Translations under genes and position numbers: made by a program
From: Actinokineospora bangkokensis
Lineage (GTDB): Bacteria; Actinomycetota; Actinomycetes; Mycobacteriales; Pseudonocardiaceae
DNA: 64,000 bases
Direction: 5' to 3'
Assembly: GCF_001940455.1 (NCBI RefSeq)
Contig: NZ_MKQR01000011.1
Location: forward strand, 124,001-188,000
In this document: positions 15,793-25,600 of the stretch, in pieces
Numbering within the stretch: the first letter of the stretch is position 1
Layout: every line of letters starts with the position of its first letter
The notes under the pieces: model-generated
Told to the model about the DNA's origin: nothing
Seen by the model: the letters and a program-made list of their open reading frames with translations, nothing else
Databases searched by the model: none

Positions 15793-17163
15793 GTGAACAG
15801 CACCCCCCGCGCGTGGCTCGCCGCCACCGCACTCCCGCTGCTGGCTGCGGGCCTGCTCACCGCCCCCGCGGCGGCCGCGAACACCGACATCCGGATCAAC
15901 GAGGTCGTCACCACCGGCGTCGTCGACGACTCCGTGGAGCTGGTCAACACCGGGACCGGCACCGTCGACATCTCCGGGTGGGTCATCAAGGACGAGCAGG
16001 ACGCCTCGGCGTTCACCATCCCGTCCGGCACCACCCTCGGTCCCCGCCGGTACCGCGCGTTCGACGTGCACAACGCCTTCGGCCTCGGCTCAGCGGACAA
16101 GGCGCGGCTGTTCCTGCCCGGCGGCACCCAGATCGACAGCGTCAGCTGGTCCACGCACGGCGACTCGTCCTGGTCGCGCTGCACCGACGGCACCGGCCCG
16201 CTGACCGCGGCGGGCATGACCCTGGGCGGCCCGAACAGCTGCCCGTCCTCCCTGCCCAGCTCGGCGTGGCCGGGCAGCGGCGCGGTCTCCACCGCCGACG
16301 GCAGCAACGTGTTCGGCCCCGACCTGAGCGGGCTGTACCAGGACGGCAGCGTGCTCTGGGCCGCGCAGAACTCCGGCAAGCTGTGGCGGCTGCTGCCCAC
16401 CTCGACGGGCTGGACGCCCGACACGAGCAGCGGCTGGGGCTCGGGCAAGCGCCTGAAGTTCCCCACGATCAGCGGCTACGCCGACAGCGAGGGCGTCACC
16501 GTCACCAGCGCGGGCGCCGCGGGCGGCGTGTACGTCTCCAGCGAGCGCAGCGACGCCTCCTCCGGCACCAGCCGCACGTCGGTGCTGCGCTACGACGTCA
16601 GCGGCACGGCCACCACGCTGACCGCCACCCGCGAGTGGAACCTGACCCCGGCCCTGCCGCCGGTCGGGTCCAACCTCGGGTTCGAGGCGATCACCTGGGT
16701 CCCGGACAGCACCCTCACCGCCGCGGGCTTCGTCGATGCGTCCACCGGCGCGGCCTACGCCCCCTCCGGCTACGGCCCCCACACCGGCGGCGTCTTCTTC
16801 GTCGGGGTCGAGGGCACCGCCATGGTGCACGGCTTCGTCCTCCAGGACTCGGGCGCCTTCACCCGTGTCGCCTCGTTCGGCACCGGCCTGGCGGGGGTCA
16901 TGGAACTCCAGTGGGAGCCGCAGGCCGCCCGCCTCTGGGCCGTCTGCGACGACACCTGCCACGGCCAGCACCGCACCCTGCGGATCCAGAACGGCTACTT
17001 CACCACCACTGCCGCCTTCGCCAAGCCCGCGCAGATGCCCGACTACAACAACGAGGGCTTCGCCCTCTCCCCCACCTGCGCGAACGGCACCCGCTCCGTG
17101 ACGTGGTCCGACGACAGCAACGACGACAACCACGCGCTTCGCAAGGGCAGCGTCACCTGCTGA
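15793..17163 (+). CDS. Secreted lamin-tail-domain protein
   Basis: A 456-aa exported protein. The GTG at 15793 gives a signal peptide (MNSTPRAWLAATALPLLAAG, cleavage near AAA-N at about residue 30). Residues about 30-140 form a lamin-tail (LTD) domain: DIRINEVVTTG, DSVELVNTGTGTVDISGWVIKD, then LFLPGGTQIDSVSW. LTDs occur on bacterial extracellular nucleases and phosphatases. The rest (about 150-456) has repeated beta-propeller-like blades with conserved DSEGV, NEGFAL and W/Y-rich strands, similar to esterase/phytase-like propeller proteins. EGV and NEGF suggest a metal-binding catalytic site, but the enzyme activity is not established. It is convergent with the GNAT gene. Confidence 0.75.
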   Translation: MNSTPRAWLAATALPLLAAGLLTAPAAAANTDIRINEVVTTGVVDDSVELVNTGTGTVDISGWVIKDEQDASAFTIPSGTTLGPRRYRAFDVHNAFGLGSADKARLFLPGGTQIDSVSWSTHGDSSWSRCTDGTGPLTAAGMTLGGPNSCPSSLPSSAWPGSGAVSTADGSNVFGPDLSGLYQDGSVLWAAQNSGKLWRLLPTSTGWTPDTSSGWGSGKRLKFPTISGYADSEGVTVTSAGAAGGVYVSSERSDASSGTSRTSVLRYDVSGTATTLTATREWNLTPALPPVGSNLGFEAITWVPDSTLTAAGFVDASTGAAYAPSGYGPHTGGVFFVGVEGTAMVHGFVLQDSGAFTRVASFGTGLAGVMELQWEPQAARLWAVCDDTCHGQHRTLRIQNGYFTTTAAFAKPAQMPDYNNEGFALSPTCANGTRSVTWSDDSNDDNHALRKGSVTC

Positions 17164-17174
17164 TCCCGCGCGGC

Positions 17175-18038
17175 CTAGGCCTCCCGGTGCAGGTCGCGCA
17201 CGCCGGGCAGCTGGTCGTACCCCGCTGCCCGGTACGTGGCCACGGCGGCGGTGTTCGAGGTCGGGGTGCAGACCACGGCGCTCGACGACCCCATCTCCCG
17301 GAGCGCGGACGCGGCGGCGATGCCGATCGCCTTGCCGTACCCGTGGCCGCGGTGGTCGCGGTGCACGCCCAGCGGTTCGAGCAGCCCGGGTTTTCCCGGT
17401 CCAGCGGACCAGACCGTCACCGCGGCCACGGCGTCATCACCGTTGAAGGCGACGAGGCACCGGGCGTCGTCGTACGTCGGCGCGGCCCGCATCGCGTTCC
17501 AGCCGTCAAGGGTGAGGGTGGAACGGGCGAAGGACGCCGCGTGCACTGCGAGCCGTGTGGGCGCCAGATCCGGTCCGACCGTTTCGATGCGCAGGTCGAC
17601 CCGTTCCGGCGCGGTCGCGAGGTCGCGGCGCAGCGGTGTCCACGGCTCGCCGGGGAGCCATCCCCGCGCGAGCAAGGCCTCCTGGAGCAGGGCGTCCATG
17701 GGGGCTTCCACGTCGACCGCTCCCCCGGGCAGCACGCCGCGCTCCGGCGAGGTCAGGTCCGCGACCAGTTGATCGGCCAACTCCTGGTCCTGCCTGGCGT
17801 CCGGGGCGATGGTCAGGCGCAGCAGGTCGGGGGCGTCGAGCATCCCCATCGCCAGCACGGTGCCGCCACGGGTCCAGATCCGCACCGCTTCGGCAGTCTT
17901 CTGCCGGCCGAAGCGCCAGAACCAACCTAGGTCGCCGGGGTGCAGGTGCACCGACGGCCCGTCGTACTGCCAGTCCCGCAGCGCGCCCACGACCACTGCG
18001 AGCCCGTTGACGTCGGGTGTGCCCAGTTCGATCCCCAT
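17175..18038 (-). CDS. GNAT-family N-acetyltransferase
   Basis: A 287-aa protein starting at ATG 18038 (MGIELGTPDV). The C-terminal half is a GNAT fold: motif A reads LGVHRDHRGHGYGKAIG, followed by VVCTPTSNTAAVATYRAAGY, the usual acetyl-CoA and C-terminal strands. The N-terminal half (VHLHPGDLGWFWRFG, RLTIAPD) resembles a second degenerate GNAT unit, so the protein may be a tandem GNAT with one active copy. The substrate is unknown. The ribosome-binding site is weak. Confidence 0.85.
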   Translation of the reverse strand: MGIELGTPDVNGLAVVVGALRDWQYDGPSVHLHPGDLGWFWRFGRQKTAEAVRIWTRGGTVLAMGMLDAPDLLRLTIAPDARQDQELADQLVADLTSPERGVLPGGAVDVEAPMDALLQEALLARGWLPGEPWTPLRRDLATAPERVDLRIETVGPDLAPTRLAVHAASFARSTLTLDGWNAMRAAPTYDDARCLVAFNGDDAVAAVTVWSAGPGKPGLLEPLGVHRDHRGHGYGKAIGIAAASALREMGSSSAVVCTPTSNTAAVATYRAAGYDQLPGVRDLHREA

Positions 18039-18094
18039 GGCCACGATCCCACACCACCGCACGCCAGGGCGCACCTGGTTTTGAACGTGCGAAA

Positions 18095-18130
18095 GCCGTG
18101 GCCCAGGGGGTGTGTCCCCTGCACCACGGC
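18095..18130 (-). terminator. Terminator after csbD-like gene
   Basis: A two-part stem: 18095-18101 pairs with 18124-18130, and 18104-18109 with 18116-18121, with a 2x2 internal mismatch and a 6-nt loop. It lies 12 nt after the CsbD-like stop. Confidence 0.7.
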
Positions 18131-18141
18131 CGCACAGCAGG

Positions 18142-18315
18142 TCAGTGCTTGAAGGCGTCCTTCAGCTTCTCCACACCCTGCTTGAGGTCACCCTTGGCCT
18201 GGTCGCCCTTGCCCTCGGCCTCCAGGTCCTTGTCATCGGTGGCGTTGCCGATCGCCTCCTTGGCCTTCCCCTTGAGGTCGTCGGCCTTGGCGTCGATCTT
18301 GTTGTCTGCGCTCAT
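18142..18315 (-). CDS. CsbD-family stress protein
   Basis: A 57-aa hydrophilic, lysine-rich protein with the CsbD pattern (DDLKGKAKEAIGNATDD, then AEGKGDQAKGDLKQ). Such proteins are predicted to be largely unstructured and are induced by general stress sigma factors in other bacteria; their molecular role is unknown. A second paralogue lies at 56971-57180. Confidence 0.93.
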   Translation of the reverse strand: MSADNKIDAKADDLKGKAKEAIGNATDDKDLEAEGKGDQAKGDLKQGVEKLKDAFKH

Positions 18316-18371
18316 GCCCTGGGGATGCCCGAACCAGCGGGATCCAAACCCGTCCAGGTGAACCGTCCGGC

Positions 18372-18893
18372 TCAGACCGGGCGGCCCACGTTCACCGCGA
18401 ACTGGCCGAGGTAGTTGCCGGGCGGGGTGTAGCGGGCCACCACGAACACCGACGGGACCGAGAAGATCGTCCCGGCCGGGCAGTTGGCCACCGCGACCGC
18501 CACCTGTCTCGTGGACTTCCACACGACCTGGGTGAAGTGGCCGGTCGCCGCGGAGAACCCGGGGTTGTCGTAGTCGTACTTCTTGGCCTCGTCCACCCAC
18601 AGCCGCACGGCATCGCGCACGCTCAGGGCCGGGGCACCGGCAGCCAGGTTCTCGCCGTAGGCACCCCCGCTGACGGAGTGCTGGAACTTGCACGACCGCG
18701 CCCACGCGAGGGCATCGCTGTAGAGCGCGTCGTTCCAGCTCAGCGGCGCGGCCCCGTACCGCGCCCGGGCCTCGTTGTGGGCGGTGAGCGCTTCCTGCTT
18801 CAGGTCGAGCGACGGCGCCTCGGCGGCCGGGCTGACAGGTGCGGTGGCCGCGGCGAAGGTCATCACCGCGGACAGGAGTGCACTGGACAACAT
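18372..18893 (-). CDS. Secreted CAP (SCP/PR1) domain protein
   Basis: A 173-aa exported protein with an N-terminal signal sequence (MLSSALLSAVMTFAAATA). The CAP motifs are complete: HNEARARYGAAPLSWN, CKFQHS, GENLAAG, GHFTQVVWKST and the C-terminal cysteine and tyrosine strand (ANCPAG, ARYTPPGNYLGQF). The CAP tetrad of two His and two Glu appears present in QHS, GEN and GHFTQ. Roles reported for CAP proteins include binding sterols or lipids and proteolysis; none can be assigned here. ATG 18893 has AAGGAGGAG just upstream. Confidence 0.93.
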   Translation of the reverse strand: MLSSALLSAVMTFAAATAPVSPAAEAPSLDLKQEALTAHNEARARYGAAPLSWNDALYSDALAWARSCKFQHSVSGGAYGENLAAGAPALSVRDAVRLWVDEAKKYDYDNPGFSAATGHFTQVVWKSTRQVAVAVANCPAGTIFSVPSVFVVARYTPPGNYLGQFAVNVGRPV

Positions 18894-19079
18894 GTCTCCT
18901 CCTTCGCTGGTGTGCCTTCAAGGCATTGCACTCCCTGCACAGTGGACAAACGGACACCACACGTCCGTGGGACGTCGATCGTCGGCGTGTCGTGAACCCA
19001 CCAACCCGCCGACCTGCACGTACGTCATCTGCGTCCCACCGCGGCTGGCACAGCCGGGAATGCCCTCCCGGAGACGGTT

Positions 19080-19634
19080 TCAGCCCGCGATGAGGTGTCG
19101 CGCGAGCGCGACCCCCTCCACGACAACCAGGATCGCCAGAGCGGGATAAGGCTGGAGGACGAATTCACGACGCACCGCGGTGTCAGCATCCGGTTCAGCT
19201 CGGGCCGCATCCCTGGCACGCTCAATGCGGTCAGCGATCTCGCGCTGCACCGAATCACCTCGCAGCCTTGACGCCACCGACCACGCGCCCGCCGCAACCT
19301 TCAGGCGCGGCCCGCCGACCAGGTGCAGCACGACCTCATCGGTGCGCTGGACCCAGCTGACCGCCGCGAAGGGCACCCAATGGCGGGTGTAGTAGTTCGT
19401 GACCTCCAGCCCTCGCGTGGTCACCACCAACCGCGCGTTCAGCGCGGGCAGCAGCCCGGGCCACAGGCCAGCCCAGAGGACGGCGAGCGCTGCGGCGGTC
19501 GTGGGGTAGTCCGCAGCCCCGGGCTGGAACGCGGCGAACCACAGCATCCCCACCAACATCGCCACCGCGGTCCCGCACGCGAGAGCGAACTCACCCCGCC
19601 TGCGGATCGTCGTGATCACCTCACCCGAGCGCAC
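19080..19634 (-). CDS. PH-like domain membrane protein
   Basis: A 184-aa protein with two N-terminal hydrophobic helices (FALACGTAVAMLVGMLWFAA and TAAALAVLWAGLWPGLLP). A small beta-rich cytosolic domain follows: RLVVTTRGLEVTNYYTRHWVPFAAVSWVQ, the pattern of bacterial PH domains. A further hydrophobic stretch lies near the C-terminus (ALAILVVVEGVALA). The GTG start at 19634 is uncertain; a GTG six codons later is possible. Function unknown. Confidence 0.65.
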   Translation of the reverse strand: MRSGEVITTIRRRGEFALACGTAVAMLVGMLWFAAFQPGAADYPTTAAALAVLWAGLWPGLLPALNARLVVTTRGLEVTNYYTRHWVPFAAVSWVQRTDEVVLHLVGGPRLKVAAGAWSVASRLRGDSVQREIADRIERARDAARAEPDADTAVRREFVLQPYPALAILVVVEGVALARHLIAG

Positions 19635-19687
19635 GCCCGTTAACCTAGCGCCTGCACTGCCCCGGAGTCAGGGCATCGACATCGGCG

Positions 19688-22600
19688 TCAGGAGCGGCGA
19701 CGCCCACTCAGGCGAATCAGGGCAGCGCCGACGAGCAGCAGGAGGGCGGCTGCGGAGAGCCACGGGACGACGGCGAAACCCGTGTGGCTCAGCGGCGGCT
19801 GAGCAGCCGGTGGGTTCTCCGGCTCAGGAGCCGATGTGCCCGGGTCGGAACCAGGCGCGCCGGACGTCGGCGGAGTTGATGTCGGTTGAGTCGACGACGG
19901 CGGTGTTGTCGTGGGCGGGGTTGTCGTCGGCGGCGCGTCCTGGTCCGCGACGGTGACGGTCACAGCGGCCGTGTTGTCGTCCCCCGTGCTGTCGGTGGCC
20001 GCACTCAGGGTCGCTTGGTTCGTCAGCGCGCCGGGGGTGTCGAGGCGGGCCTTGAGCGTCAGCGTGGGTGCGGTGCCGGGGGCGACGGGGCCGAGGGTCC
20101 ACGCACCGGTGGTCGCCGTGAACGTGCCCTGGCTGGGTTCGGCCGACAGGAGGGTCACCCCTGCCGGGATCCGGTCGGTGACAGTCGCGTCGGGGGCCTG
20201 CGAGGGTCCCTCGTTGGTGGTGGTGATGGTCCAGGTCAGGGTGTCGCCCACGGTCGGGTTCGGGGTGTCGGCAGTCTTGGCCACGGCCAAGGCGGACCGG
20301 CGGGTCACCGCCGGGGTGGCGGTGGCCGCGTTGTCCGCCGGGTTGGTGTCCGGGGTCCCGGAGGCGACGGCGGCGGTGTTGGCGAGGGTGTCGCCTTGCA
20401 GGGCCGGGTCGACCGCGGTGATGAGGGTGACCCGGGCGGACCCGGCAGGCGGCAGGTCAGCGAGGGTGCAGCGGACCGTGCTGTCGACAACGGCGCAGGT
20501 GCCGCCGGTGGAGGCGGTGAGGCGGGTGCCGGTGGGCAGGGCGTCGGTGACGACCACCCCGCGCGCCAGCGAGGGGCCCGCGTTCGCCACGTCGAGGGTC
20601 CAGGTGGTGTCGCGGCCGGGGACCACCGGTCCGTCCGCGGTCTTGGTGATCGACAGCGCGGCTGCCGCGGCGAGCGTCGTCGAGGCCGTTGCGGTGTTGT
20701 CCGCGGGGGTGACCTCGGCCGAGGTGGAGACGACCGTCGCCGTGGTGGTCGCCGCTGCCGCCGTCGCGTCCGGGTTCACCACGCCGGTGAACACCAGCGG
20801 GGTGGAGCCGCCCGGGGCCAGGTCACCGAGTCGGCACACCACCCTCCCGTCAACGGCTTGGCACCCGCTGGGCAGCGCGCCCAGGGTGACCCCCGCGCTG
20901 GCGGCCAGGGTGACCACGGCATCGCGAGCCGTTGACGGGCCGCGGTTGTCCGCGGTCACCTGCCAGGTGATCGTCTCCCCCGGACGGGCCGAGGTGCGGT
21001 CGGGGACGTTGGTGATGACCAGGTCCGAGCGCGCCGCGGCGGTGCCCGCCACCGAGGCCGTGTTGTCCGCGGGGTCCGGGTCGGCGGCGTCGGCGGCCAC
21101 CGTCGCCGTGTTGGAGAGGGTGTCGGGCACGAAGTCCGCGGCGATCCCGACGCGGATGGTCACGGTTGCCGACGCTCCCGGTGCCAGGACGCCCAGGTCG
21201 CAGGTCACCAGCTGCCCGGAGGTCGTGCACGTGCCGGTCGTGCTTACCACGGCCAGGACGCGCTGACCCGCGCCGATCACGTCGGTGAGGGTGACCGCCG
21301 CCGAGGACGGGCCCGCGTTGGCGGCCACGAGCGTGAACACGGCCTCCCCACCGGGGACGACCGGGTCAGGGGCGAGGGAGTTGGTCACGGAGACGTCGGC
21401 GGAGCGGCCGACCGCCGTGGTCGCCTGGGCTGTGTTGTCGGCCTGGTCGGGATCGGTCACCGAGGAGCTGGTCGTCGCGGTGTTGACCAGTTGCGCCCCT
21501 GCGAAGCTCGGCGCGATCCGCCCCACCACCGACAGCACCCGACTCGCGCCGGGCTCCAGGGTGCCCAGTGCGCACCGCACGGTCGTCCCGGTCAGGGCGC
21601 AGGGCTGGTCGGCCGAGACGAACTCGACGCCGGCGGGCAGCGCGTCGAGCAGCACGACGTCCCGTGCCTGCGACGGGCCGTCGTTGCGGGCGGTGAGCTG
21701 CCAGGTGACCTGCTCCCCCGCCGAGGCCGACGCTGGGCCGCCCACCGCCACGGCGATGTCCGCCGCAGTGGCGACGGCCGTGGTCAGGTCGACCACGTCG
21801 TTGGCGGGCACCGGGTCGGCGGTGGCGGACTCGACGCCGGCTCGGGCGGTCAAGGCGCCGGTGAGGTCGGCGGGCACCGTGCCGCGCACGACGATCCGCA
21901 CCACGGCGTCAGGCGGCAGGTCTCCCAGGTCGCAGGCAACTGTGTCGTCGCAGGTCACCCCGGGTGGGGCCACGACCGTGACGTCGCGCAGGCCGTGGGC
22001 GAGCAGCAGCCGCGCGCGGGCGGCGGTGGCGGGCCCGGTGTTGCGGACCTCCAGGTTGACTGCGGTTTCACTGCCTGCAACAGGCGGCACCGGGTCGACG
22101 ACGCCGGTCACCGACAGCTCGGCCCGGACATCGACGGGGGTCGACAGCGCCGCGCTGTTGTCGGCCGGGTTCGGGTCACCGGTGGCGGAGGTCAGCTCGG
22201 CGGCGGTGGCCAGGGTGCCGGTGTAAGCCGGGTCCACCGTGCCCCGCAGGACGACCACCACGGTGCTGCCGGGGGCCAGGTCACCGAGTTCGCACACGAC
22301 GGCGGTCGAGCAGGTGACCCCTGCGGGGGCCACGACCTCGACGTCGCGCAGCCCGGCGGGCACCGGCAACGACACCCGCGCTCCCGTCGCCGTGGACGGG
22401 CCCGCGGACCGAATGGTGGCGGTGATCGCCAGCGGGCGGCCCGCCGCTGCGGTGGCCGGGTCGGCGGCGAGCGCAAGGGACAGGTCCGCGGTGGCGCCGA
22501 CCGGCGAGCTGAGGGTGTCGGTGTTGTCGGCGGGGTCGGGATCGGTGGTCGCCGCTTCCGCAGTGATCGTGGCGGTGAAGGGCCCGGTGAAGGTCGGGGG

Positions 22601-25600
22601 CACGGTCGCCCGCACCTCGAACACGGCTTCACCGCCTGGGTCGAGTGAACCGATGGTGCAGGAAGCGGTGGTGTTGTCGCCGTTGGTGTCGCAGAGCGCG
22701 CCGATCGGCGGCACGACGACCACGCCGATCAAGCCCGGCGGCAGCGTCGCTGTCAGCGTGGTGCCCACTGCCGTGGACGGCCCATCGTTGCGGAGCCGGG
22801 CGACCACCGTCACCGGAGACCCGGCGGTCGGCGCACTCGGGGTGATCGCACCGCTCGCCACCAGGTCGGCGCTGGTCGCGACCGGCACGAGGGCGGACAC
22901 CGCGTTGTCCGTCGGATCGGGGTCGGTGACCGGGGACGAGGCGGCGGCGCTGAACGCGAGCCCGCCCACGGTGGACGGCGCGACGCGACCACGCACGACG
23001 ATCGTCACCACCCCGTCGGGCGGTACCGCGCCGATCGCGCAGGACACGGTGTTATCGCAGGTGACGCCCGGGGGCGCGACGACCTCCACGTCCGTGGCAC
23101 CGGCGGGCACCGGGATGTCCAAGCGCACCTGCCTGGCCGTCGACGGGCCGGTGTTGCGGACCGACGCGGTGGCGGTGAACGGCGCGCCCGCGGTGAGCGC
23201 CGGGACGTCGAGGGCCACGACGAGATCGGCGGAGGAAGCGAGCGGTGCGATGATGGTGGCGGTGTTGTCCGCCGGATCCGGGTCGTTCGACGGCGACGTG
23301 GCGGTCGCGGTGAAGGTCAGCGAGGCGGCGGCCGCGTCGGGTGCCACGGTGCCCCGCACGACGAACACCAGCTCAGCGCCGGGCTGTGTGGTGCCCAACG
23401 CGCAGGAGACGCTGTTGTCGCAGGTGACACCAGCCGGAGCCGTTACCTCGACGCCGGTGAACCCGGCCGGGACCGGCACGGTGAGGGTAGCGCCGACCGC
23501 AGTGGACGGCCCGGTGTTGCGGACGGTCACCCGCACCTCGGCGGGCGATCCGGCGGTCAGTTGCGCGGGCTCGACCGCGACCGCGGCGGTGAGGTCGGCG
23601 GCTACAGCGACCGGCGCGCTGAGGGTGCTCGTGTTGTTGTTCGGCGTCGGATCGGCGGTGGTTGAGGTCGCCGTGGCGGTGAACGCCACAGTGGGCGCGG
23701 TGACCTCCGCGGCGAGCGCGGCCCGCACGACGATGCGGAGTTCCGTGCCGGGCGCGAGCAGGCCAGCGGTGCAGGAGATGGTCGAGTCGCAGGTGACGCC
23801 CGGGGGCGCTTCGACGACCACGTCCCGCGCGCCTGCCGGGACCGGCAACGTGAAGGAGATGCCCGCTGCGGTGGCCGGACCGGAGTTGCGGATGACGGTG
23901 GTGGCGGTGAACGGCGCCCCTGCTGTGAGCGTGCCCGGGTCGACGGTGGTGCTGGTGGACAGGTCGGCGGCGGCGTTGACCCCGGCGAGGACGGCCGCGG
24001 TGTTGTTCGCGGTGTCCGGGTCGGGGGTGGTCGCCTGCGCGGCGGCGGTGAACGCCAGCGAGCCGCCGGTGAAGTCCGGTGACACCGTGCCGCGCACCGT
24101 GGCGACCACCTCGGCACCGGGGTCGAGGGCGGGCAGGGTGCAGGCCGCGGTGGCGTCGCAGCTACTGCCCGGTGGGCCGGTGACGGCCACTCCCACCACG
24201 CCAGCCGGGATCGGCAGGGTGAAGCGGGTGCCGAGCGCGGTGGACGTTCCCCCGTTGCGGATGGTCGCGGTCGCGGTGAACGGCGTCCCCGCGGACAGCG
24301 CGGTCGGGTCCACAGCCAGGGTGATCGCGACGTCGGCGGATGCATCGACCTGCGCAGAGGCGGTGGCGGAGTTGTTGTCCGGCAACGGGTCCGCGGTGGG
24401 AGATGCGGAGGTAGCGGTGAAGTCGAGCCGATCGCCGGTGAAGTCGGGGGCGACGACGGCCCGCAGGGTGATGACGAGCTCGGCCCCGGGCGCGAGGGTG
24501 CCCAGGGTGCAGGACCCGTCAGAGCCGCAGGTGACCCCGGCCGGGCCGGTGTAGGTGAGTTGACCGACGCCAGTGGGCGCGGGCAGCGTCAGAGTGGCGT
24601 CTGCGGCGTTCGACGGGCCGGTGTTCCGCACGGTCGCAGTGATCGTCACCGGTGTACCCGCGTTGACGTTGACCGGATCCACCACAGCGGCGACCGTCAG
24701 GTCTGCGGACGATCGGACAGTCGCGTTCAGGGTGGTGGCGTTGTCGGCCGTGTCCGGATCTGCGGTGGCGGCCGTCGCGGTGATCGGGAATTGCAGCGAG
24801 GTGCCGGTGAAGCCCGCGGACACCACACCGCGCACTGTCACGGTCGCGTTGGTGCCCGGTGCCAGCGGGGGCAGCGTGCAGCGCACTGACGAGTCGCAGG
24901 TGGACCCCGGTGGCGCGATGACCTCGATGCCCTCCGCACCCGCCGGGATCGCGACCATGACGGTCAAGCCCGCGGCGGTGGAGGGACCCGCGTTGTCGAT
25001 GGTCGTGGTCGCGGTGAACGGCGCGCCCGCGACCAGGTCGGTCGAGTTCAGCGCGGCGGTGACCCGCACGTCGGCCTCAGCGCGGACAGCCGCAGTGGTC
25101 GTTGCGGTGTCGTTGCCCGCAACGGGGTCGTTCGGGCTCGCTGCGGTGGCGTTCGCGGTCAGCTCGCCGGTGAGGTCGGCGGCGACGGTGCCGCGCACCT
25201 CGACCACGACCTCCTGGTTCGGCTGGAGCGTGCCGAGCGTGCAGCGGAACCCGGGGTCGCACACCACTCCGGGCGGGGCGATCACGGTGACTTGGGTGAG
25301 CCCGGTCGGGATGGGCAGGTCCAGGGTGCCGCCGGTCGCCGTCGACGGACCCAGGTTCGCCACGGTGGCCCTGATCGTGGCCGAGGACCCCGCGACGAGG
25401 TCAGTCGGACCGATCACCACCCCCACGCGCAGGTCGGCGCGGGTCTGGACGGGCACGGTGATCTCGACGGCGTTGTCAGTGGGATCCGGGTCGGGCACCG
25501 GGGCGGTGACGGCCGGTCGCAGTGTCAGCGAGCCGGTGAACGCCGGGTCGACGGTACCCCGCACGACCACCACGACCTCGCCCGTCGGCGCGAGGGAGTC